From Dyadobacter sp. 50-39 (lineage in GTDB: Bacteria; Bacteroidota; Bacteroidia; Cytophagales; Spirosomataceae): a stretch of DNA of 64,000 bases. Numbering within the stretch: the stretch's first letter is position 1; every line of letters starts with the position of its first letter. A program made the position numbers and the translations under genes. The stretch lies in contig MKSR01000029.1 of assembly GCA_001898145.1 (NCBI GenBank), positions 744,001 through 808,000 on the forward strand, read 5' to 3'. Of this stretch, positions 58,751 through 64,000 are shown in pieces. The notes under the pieces were generated by a model. The model was given only the letters and a program-made list of their open reading frames with translations. It searched no databases and was not told the DNA's origin.

Positions 58751-61696
58751 ATGAAAGTTTCTCCCTCAGAGCCATTTAAAATTGTTTATTCAATTCTTAA
58801 CCATGAGTATCTGGGGTACATCTTTGAAGCCTTTGTCGTCCAGCTCACCAGCCAGGGCGACTTTTCGTTTCAGGTCCAGAACATTTCATCCAAAAACAGC
58901 AAAGAATTCCGGTCCGGGCTGGATACCAAGGATTTCGAGCTTGTCAAACTGATTGACGACATTCAGCAGGATGCGGTACTTAAAAAATACAATCCCAAGA
59001 AACTGAATGCGGTTGATTTTTTCCTGAAAGTGTATGACCCGCAAAAAGGCGACAAGGTTATTCAGGAAACGATTGCAAGCTACATCGAGAACTGTAAATC
59101 GCGTATTCTGGACAGGCTGGCCGGAAAGGATATTTTCATCATGGGTAACGACGGTAACCCGCTGTGGAAACCGGTAACCTGGGAGCCGGAAAAAGCAACG
59201 ATCCGCTTCCATTTTATTCGGAATGAAGACAATACCCATTACTTCCCGACGATCCGGCACAACATGCAGAAACTGGAATTCCAGTACAAAAATGCATTCC
59301 TGATCTGCGAAGACCCTGCCTGGCTGGTGCTCGACGGCCATCTTTATCATTTCGAAGGCAATGTCGACGGAAAGAAGATCAAACCCTTCCTCGCCAAGAA
59401 ATTCATCGCCATTCCGGGGCAGGTCGAGGAGCAATACTACGGCCGCTTCGTAGCCCCGCTGATTGCCTCTTATGACGTGGTGGCGCGGGGGTTCGAAATC
59501 CGGAATGTGTCGTCTGTGCCGAAAACCATCCTCACGATTTCGGAGTATTCGTCGAACCCGAAGAAATCCGCCGTGCTTTTCCAGGATAACGAAGAGGTGG
59601 AAGTAATGGAGGAGGAAGACAACGACGTAGCGTTCGAGCTTTCTTTCCAGTATGCGGGCTTTTCGTTCCATTACGACAGCTTCGCGCATGCTTCGAGCGT
59701 GCATATGGAGAAGAAGGGGAACGAGTATTTTTTCAATAAAGTAAAACGAAATATCGAAGTCGAAGGCCAGCATGTGCGTATCTTGAAAGATCTGGGCCTG
59801 AATATCCGCAATGGCAAAGTTCAGATGCCGAAATCGGAAGCATTCGGCTGGCTCCAAAGTAATGCCATTGCATTGGCGGAGCATAGTATCGCTGTCCGGC
59901 AGAATACCGCCGATAGCAAGCGCTATTTCCTAGGCTATTCGTCGCTGGACATTTCCATCCAGGAAGGCCGCGACTGGTTCGATATCAATGCAAAGGTGCT
60001 CTTCGGAGAATTTGAAATACCTTTTATCCAGCTTCGTAACTATATCCTGAACCGCAAGAAGGAATTTTTGCTGCCCAATGGCGAGATAGCGGTAATTCCC
60101 GAGTGGTGGTTTACCAAATATTCCGAGTTCTTTTCGTTCACCGAAAGCAGCCATGACGACGACGACCAGCTCCGCCTCCGCATGCACCATCTGGCATTGG
60201 TGCAGGAGCTGAAAGAGGATAACCTGGCCACAGCGGTCATTAGCCGCAAACTCGAAAACCTGCGGAACTTCCAGCATATCGAGCCGGCGGAATCTCCATT
60301 GCATTTCCAGGGCTTGCTCCGCCCCTATCAGAAAACCGGTTACGACTGGCTGCGCTTCCTGAAGCAATACCGCTTCGGCGGCTGCCTGGCGGATGATATG
60401 GGTTTGGGAAAAACAGTCCAGACGCTCGCATTGCTGCAATCTGAAAAAGAAGGCGGTGCAGGCCGGCCGTCGATCCTGATTATGCCGACGTCACTGCTCT
60501 ATAACTGGCAGCTCGAAGCCAGCAAGTTCACGCCTGACGTGCGCGTGCTCCTGTACACAGGCACGAACCGTGAGAAGGATACCGCGCAGTTTGATAATTA
60601 TGACCTGATATTGACCTCGTATGGTATTGTAAGGCTGGACATCGACATCATGGAAGATTACCGGTTCAACTACGTGATCCTCGATGAGTCGCAGGCCATT
60701 AAGAATCCTTCTTCGATTATCACCAAGGCCGTGCGCCGGCTCAACTCAGCATACAGGCTCGTACTGACCGGTACGCCTGTGGAAAACAACACGCTGGACC
60801 TCTGGTCTCAAATGTCGTTCGTAAACCCCGGGCTGCTGGGCACGCAGGCATTTTTCCGCGACGAGTTCCAGATCCCGATCGAGAAAAAAGGCGATGAAGA
60901 AAAGACCAAACGGCTCTATAATCTCATTAAGCCATTCATATTAAGACGTCTCAAATCGCAGGTGGCGACGGATTTGCCGGAAAAGGTAGAGAGTATCCAA
61001 TATTGCGACATGTCCGACGAGCAGGAAAAAGCTTACGAGGAAGCCAAAGCCTATTATCGCAATCTTATTCTTCAAAGCATTGACTCAGAAGGTATATCAA
61101 AATCTCAGCTGGTGGTGTTGCAAGGCCTTACCAAACTGCGGCAACTCGCCAACCACCCGGTAATGGTCGATCCGGAATATGCCTATGACTCCGGCAAGTT
61201 CGAGGACGTACTGTACAAATTGCAAACCGTCATGAGCGAAGATCATAAAATATTGATTTTCAGCCAGTACATTAAGCATCTTGACCTGTTCCGGCATTAT
61301 CTGAACGAAAAAGAAATCAGCTATGCCTACCTGGACGGTGCCACGCGCGACCGTCAGGAGCAGGTAGAATCCTTCCAGAACGACGAGAATATCAAGATTT
61401 TCCTCATTTCACTGAAAGCAGGCGGATTAGGCCTTAACCTTACCGCCGCAGACTACGTTTTCATTCTCGATCCATGGTGGAATCCCGCTATCGAAGCGCA
61501 GGCCGTCGACCGGGCCCACCGCATCGGCCAGGACAGGACGGTGTTTACTTATAAGTTTATTACCAAAAACTCGGTGGAAGAGAAGATCCTCGCATTGCAG
61601 CGCTCAAAGAAGCAGCTGGCCGATGATTTGATTTCCAGTGAGGAAGGGTTTATCAAGTCGCTGACGCGGGAGGATGTGTTGAACTTGCTGTCTTAA
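58751..61696 (+). CDS. SNF2-family DEAD/DEAH-box helicase
   Basis: 981-residue SWI2/SNF2-type ATPase. The first ~480 residues are a non-catalytic region with repeats of beta-strand-rich sequence, unlike RapA's N-terminus. The SNF2 core begins FQGLLRPYQKTGYDWLRFLK, then motif I ADDMGLGKTVQTLALL (about residue 550), motif II LDESQAIKNPSS (DESQ), motif III VLTGTPVENNTLDLWSQMSF, and the helicase C domain with HKILIFSQYIKHLDLFRHYL, KIFLISLKAGGLGLNLTAAD, VFILDPWWNPAIEAQAVDRA and RIGQDRTVFTYKFI. It probably remodels protein-DNA or transcription complexes. It has its own promoter and ends at a convergent hairpin repeat before purA. Confidence 0.93.
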   Translation: MKVSPSEPFKIVYSILNHEYLGYIFEAFVVQLTSQGDFSFQVQNISSKNSKEFRSGLDTKDFELVKLIDDIQQDAVLKKYNPKKLNAVDFFLKVYDPQKGDKVIQETIASYIENCKSRILDRLAGKDIFIMGNDGNPLWKPVTWEPEKATIRFHFIRNEDNTHYFPTIRHNMQKLEFQYKNAFLICEDPAWLVLDGHLYHFEGNVDGKKIKPFLAKKFIAIPGQVEEQYYGRFVAPLIASYDVVARGFEIRNVSSVPKTILTISEYSSNPKKSAVLFQDNEEVEVMEEEDNDVAFELSFQYAGFSFHYDSFAHASSVHMEKKGNEYFFNKVKRNIEVEGQHVRILKDLGLNIRNGKVQMPKSEAFGWLQSNAIALAEHSIAVRQNTADSKRYFLGYSSLDISIQEGRDWFDINAKVLFGEFEIPFIQLRNYILNRKKEFLLPNGEIAVIPEWWFTKYSEFFSFTESSHDDDDQLRLRMHHLALVQELKEDNLATAVISRKLENLRNFQHIEPAESPLHFQGLLRPYQKTGYDWLRFLKQYRFGGCLADDMGLGKTVQTLALLQSEKEGGAGRPSILIMPTSLLYNWQLEASKFTPDVRVLLYTGTNREKDTAQFDNYDLILTSYGIVRLDIDIMEDYRFNYVILDESQAIKNPSSIITKAVRRLNSAYRLVLTGTPVENNTLDLWSQMSFVNPGLLGTQAFFRDEFQIPIEKKGDEEKTKRLYNLIKPFILRRLKSQVATDLPEKVESIQYCDMSDEQEKAYEEAKAYYRNLILQSIDSEGISKSQLVVLQGLTKLRQLANHPVMVDPEYAYDSGKFEDVLYKLQTVMSEDHKILIFSQYIKHLDLFRHYLNEKEISYAYLDGATRDRQEQVESFQNDENIKIFLISLKAGGLGLNLTAADYVFILDPWWNPAIEAQAVDRAHRIGQDRTVFTYKFITKNSVEEKILALQRSKKQLADDLISSEEGFIKSLTREDVLNLLS

Positions 61697-61700
61697 AACG

Positions 61701-61783
61701 ACTGTCAGCCTGAGCGAAGTCGAAGGCGTCCACACGAGACGCCTTCGACCGCCCCGGCGGCCCGGTTCGCTCAGGCTGACAGT
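61701..61783. repeat. GC-rich hairpin repeat at a convergent junction, copy 2
   Basis: Outer arms ACTGTCAGCCTGAGCGAA (61701-61718) and TTCGCTCAGGCTGACAGT (61766-61783) are perfect complements over 18 bp. The inner stem GTCGAAGGCGTC / GACGCCTTCGAC is 12 bp with a 7-nt loop. A 16-nt GC-rich insert (61750-61765) sits only on the 3' side. It fills the gap between the converging SNF2 and purA genes and matches the element at 20750-20850. Confidence 0.88.
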
Positions 61784-61805
61784 ACCGCTATTCTATATCT
61801 ACTTC

Positions 61806-63098
61806 TTATGCTACCGCAGCCGCTTCCCGGCTGATCAGCGCTTCGCGGTCGGGACCTGTTGAGATAAAAGTGATCGGCAGGTTCAATTCCGCTTCGAGGA
61901 ATTTCACGTATGCATTCAACTCAGCCGGGATCGCGTCGAAATCGCGAACGCCGTCGAGTGATGTTTTCCAGCCTTTGAAATCTTTATAAACCGGTTCCAC
62001 GGACTCATCGCAAAGATCGTAAGGCACCTGGTCTGTCAATGTACCATCCGCGAGGCGGTAATGCGTACATACTTTAATGTTGTCGAAGATAGTCAGAACG
62101 TCCACTTTCATCATGATCAGCTGTGTTACGCCGTTGATCATGATCGCATATTTCAATGCAGGCAGGTCGAGCCAGCCGGTGCGGCGCGGACGACCGGTAG
62201 TAGCACCGAACTCACGTCCTTCTTTACGGATCTCCTCGCCTACCTCGTCATTCAATTCAGTAGGGAACGGACCGCTTCCTACACGGGTGCAGTAAGCTTT
62301 GAAAATACCAAAAACCTCCCCGATCTGACGAGGCGCAATGCCCAATCCGGTAGAAGCACCGGCAGTCATGGTCGTAGAGCTGGTAACAAATGGGTATGAA
62401 CCGAAGTCGATGTCGAGCAATGAACCTTGTGCACCTTCTGCCAGCACGGTTTTACCTTCATTCAATGCGCCATTCACAGTGTATTCGCTGTTCACGAGTG
62501 TGAATTGCTTCATGAAATCGATCGCTTCGAAAAATTTCTCTTCCGCAGCGGGCAAAGTTTCGGAATAGTCGAATGAATAGAAATCAAGGATTACCTTATG
62601 TGCATCGACCAGTTTTTTGTATTTGGCTGCAAAATTAGGCGACAACACATCCCCTACGCGCAAGCCCAGACGCGCCACTTTGTCCTGGTATGCAGGGCCA
62701 ATACCGCGCAGCGTTGAACCGATCTTGGAATCACCTTTTGAACGCTCGTAAGCAGCATCCAGCAGGGCGTGGGTAGGAACGATAATGGAAGCTTTTTTGG
62801 ATACGAACAGGTTGCTGATCAGATCCAGATTATATTTTGCGAGGCCTTCGATTTCTCTTTTGAAAACAACGGGGTCGAGCACGACGCCGTTACCGATGAT
62901 ATTCTGGATATCGCTGCGGAAAATCCCCGATGGGATCTGGTGCAGAACGTGTTTGATACCGTCAAACTCCAATGTGTGTCCGGCATTAGGGCCACCCTGA
63001 AAACGGGCTACAACCTGATAGCGTGGCGCCAGGACATCCACAATTTTTCCTTTTCCCTCGTCTCCCCATTGAAGACCAAGTAGTACGTCAACTTTCAT
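61806..63098 (-). CDS. purA: Adenylosuccinate synthetase
   Basis: Joins IMP and aspartate with GTP, the first committed step to AMP. At 430 residues it has normal length. Key motifs are LGLQWGDEGKGKIVDVLAPR (GDEGKGK near residues 12-18), FQGGPNAGHTLEFDG, GSTLRGIGPAYQDKVARLGL, EGAQGSLLDIDFGSYPFVTS, GIAPRQIGEVFGIFKAYCTR and ATTGRPRRTGWLDLPALKYA. It is transcribed from the same strand as fur and (p)ppGpp synthetase, with a hairpin in the 77-bp gap upstream. The order relA/spoT - fur - purA is known from other Bacteroidota. Confidence 0.98.
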   Translation of the reverse strand: MKVDVLLGLQWGDEGKGKIVDVLAPRYQVVARFQGGPNAGHTLEFDGIKHVLHQIPSGIFRSDIQNIIGNGVVLDPVVFKREIEGLAKYNLDLISNLFVSKKASIIVPTHALLDAAYERSKGDSKIGSTLRGIGPAYQDKVARLGLRVGDVLSPNFAAKYKKLVDAHKVILDFYSFDYSETLPAAEEKFFEAIDFMKQFTLVNSEYTVNGALNEGKTVLAEGAQGSLLDIDFGSYPFVTSSTTMTAGASTGLGIAPRQIGEVFGIFKAYCTRVGSGPFPTELNDEVGEEIRKEGREFGATTGRPRRTGWLDLPALKYAIMINGVTQLIMMKVDVLTIFDNIKVCTHYRLADGTLTDQVPYDLCDESVEPVYKDFKGWKTSLDGVRDFDAIPAELNAYVKFLEAELNLPITFISTGPDREALISREAAAVA

Positions 63099-63135
63099 TC
63101 AAATATTGGATTACTGAAAACTATATGGTGTAAGC

Positions 63136-63163
63136 GGCCCGGCAATGGGTGCATTACCGGGCC
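63136..63163 (-). promoter_or_regulatory. Hairpin between fur and purA
   Basis: GGCCCGG (63136-63142) and CCGGGCC (63157-63163) form a perfect 7-bp stem, with AAT/ATT pairing inside. It is 13 nt after the fur stop in the reverse transcript. No T-tract follows, so termination is uncertain; it may be a processing or stability element. Confidence 0.45.
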
Positions 63164-63175
63164 TGATCGTGATAA

Positions 63176-63676
63176 TTATCTGTCTTCGTAAACAGCCGTT
63201 TCCCGCGGTGCGTCCGTGCGGTTCTGGCAGTTTTCCTTGTTGCAGTTACCGTAGAAAATAAGCGAGTGGTGCATCACGCTGAAATTCAGCATTTCTCCTA
63301 CCATGTTCTGGATCGACTGAATGCGCGGATCGCAGAATTCCATTACTTTATGACAATCTGTACAAATCAGGTGGTCGTGCTGCTTGTTGCCGTACGACTT
63401 TTCGAATTGCGCGAGGTTTTTGCCAAACTGATGCTTGGTCACGAGGTCGCAATCCACCAAAACGTCGAGCGTGTTGTAAACCGTTGCACGGCTCACACGG
63501 TAACGTTTGTTTTTCATGCTGATGTACAGCTCATCTACATCGAAATGATCCTCCCGGGTGTAAATTTCCTCCAAAATCGCAAAACGCTCGGGCGTTTTAC
63601 GAAGTCCCTTATTTTCCAGGTAAGCCGTTAATATTTTCTTAGCGGCCTCGAAATTTGGTTTGCTGGCTTGTGGCAT
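63176..63676 (-). CDS. Fur-family transcriptional regulator
   Basis: Metal-dependent repressor of 166 residues. The winged helix has GLRKTPERFAILEEIYTRED and YRVSRATVYNTLDVLVDCDL. The dimerisation/metal domain includes KQHDHLICTDCHKVMEFCDP (HDH plus CxxC) and GNCNKENCQN (second CxxxxC), giving a typical structural zinc site with four cysteines. Whether it is Fur, PerR or Zur cannot be told from sequence alone. It lies between the (p)ppGpp synthetase and purA; upstream TATTTTCG in the reverse strand is one base off the promoter consensus. Confidence 0.92.
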   Translation of the reverse strand: MPQASKPNFEAAKKILTAYLENKGLRKTPERFAILEEIYTREDHFDVDELYISMKNKRYRVSRATVYNTLDVLVDCDLVTKHQFGKNLAQFEKSYGNKQHDHLICTDCHKVMEFCDPRIQSIQNMVGEMLNFSVMHHSLIFYGNCNKENCQNRTDAPRETAVYEDR

Positions 63677-63803
63677 ATCTCTGATAATCTTGCGCGAAAA
63701 TACGCTTTTTTACTTAAATCACTCTCACATTCGCAAGCATAGTGCTGCTACCTCATTAATTACCAATTCAATAACATATTGGAGCGGCATTGGTTCAATG
63801 TGC

Positions 63804-64000
63804 CTATTTGCCGTTCAGATTGGTATCGAAACGCTGGACATTGTACACACCTTCCACCTGTTCCAGCTTCTGGATCAGGATGTCCAAATGCCTGGTATCC
63901 TGCACATACAGTTTGATATCGCCATTGAAAACGCCATCCTTGGTGTCGATCGTAAGCCCGCGCATGTTAATGTGCAGCTCGTTCGAAATAATGCGCGTCA
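63804..64000 (-). CDS. (p)ppGpp synthetase/hydrolase RelA/SpoT, C-terminal end
   Basis: The gene enters from the right edge; only the last ~65 codons are visible, ending NVQRFDTNLNGK with TAG at 63804-63806. The readable part (TRIISNELHINMRGLTIDTK, GVFNGDIKLYVQDTRHLDIL, IQKLEQVEGVYNVQRFD) has the beta-alpha-beta pattern of the ACT domain at the end of long RSH enzymes. The catalytic HD and synthetase domains lie outside the window. It is upstream of fur in the same orientation. Confidence 0.82.
   Translation of the reverse strand, partial: TRIISNELHINMRGLTIDTKDGVFNGDIKLYVQDTRHLDILIQKLEQVEGVYNVQRFDTNLNGK

Noticed and set aside
1-64000. CRISPR array, insertion sequence or prophage
   Set aside because: No regularly spaced repeats, transposase, integrase or phage structural genes were seen.

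Overview
The window looks like chromosomal DNA of a Bacteroidota bacterium, most likely order Cytophagales and close to Dyadobacter/Spirosomaceae. This rests on protein content and on promoters; no rRNA is present. The protein evidence is Wzi-family capsule proteins, DUF6600, DUF1080, a fused rhamnulose-1-P aldolase/dehydrogenase and the (p)ppGpp synthetase - fur - purA order. The promoter evidence is the Bacteroidota TAnnTTTG -7 box, which occurs at ideal distance upstream of many genes (atpA, galU-like, DUF433, aspS, polysaccharide export, sugar-phosphate transferase, terC, tRNA-Gly, SNF2 helicase).

Layout. 1-133: start of a secreted protein. 423-2973: F1 ATP synthase alpha and gamma, each closed by a hairpin terminator. 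3067-7405: LolA-like periplasmic protein, YceI protein, glucuronokinase-like GHMP kinase, GalU-type nucleotidyltransferase, SDR. 7481-10765: CorC/CNNM transporter, DUF763 protein, Uma2-type nuclease. 10891-14319: large lipoprotein with beta-propeller, HEAT repeats and cytochrome c domain. 14448-15027: DUF433/DUF5615 toxin-antitoxin-like pair. 15073-19586: membrane protein, small unknown, MFS transporter, ArfB ribosome-rescue factor and a Trp/Tyr-rich secreted protein with a basic repeat tail. 19729-24351: GntR/LacI-hybrid regulator facing L-rhamnose isomerase and the aldolase/dehydrogenase. 24624-29566: two secreted serine hydrolases (S9, CocE/S15) and a propeller lipoprotein in one reverse-strand operon. 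29659-31428: aspS.

31557-49009 is a coherent Wzx/Wzy-type exopolysaccharide or capsule locus. It encodes a six-SLBB export protein, Wzz, a flippase, a polymerase and five glycosyltransferases, many with overlapping start and stop codons. After a 327-bp promoter/leader region come the initiating phosphoglycosyltransferase and three tandem Wzi-like outer-membrane proteins. The glycan would be initiated on undecaprenyl phosphate, extended by the transferases, flipped, polymerised, exported, and perhaps held at the surface by the Wzi proteins.

49013-55326: HIT protein, DUF1080 protein, a 1332-residue SF1 helicase and TerC, which has a structured leader. 55719-55941: tRNA-Gly(GCC) and tRNA-Leu(UAA). 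56052-58498: AraC regulator and FAD monooxygenase. 58751-61696: SNF2 helicase. 61806-64000: purA, fur and the 3' end of relA/spoT on the reverse strand. Two related GC-rich hairpin repeats sit exactly in two convergent gene junctions (20750-20850 and 61701-61783).

I see no CRISPR array, insertion sequence, prophage or replication origin. The most unusual items are the convergent-junction repeats, the compact structured leader before terC, the tripled Wzi genes, and the plant-type glucuronokinase-like gene beside a GalU-type gene.
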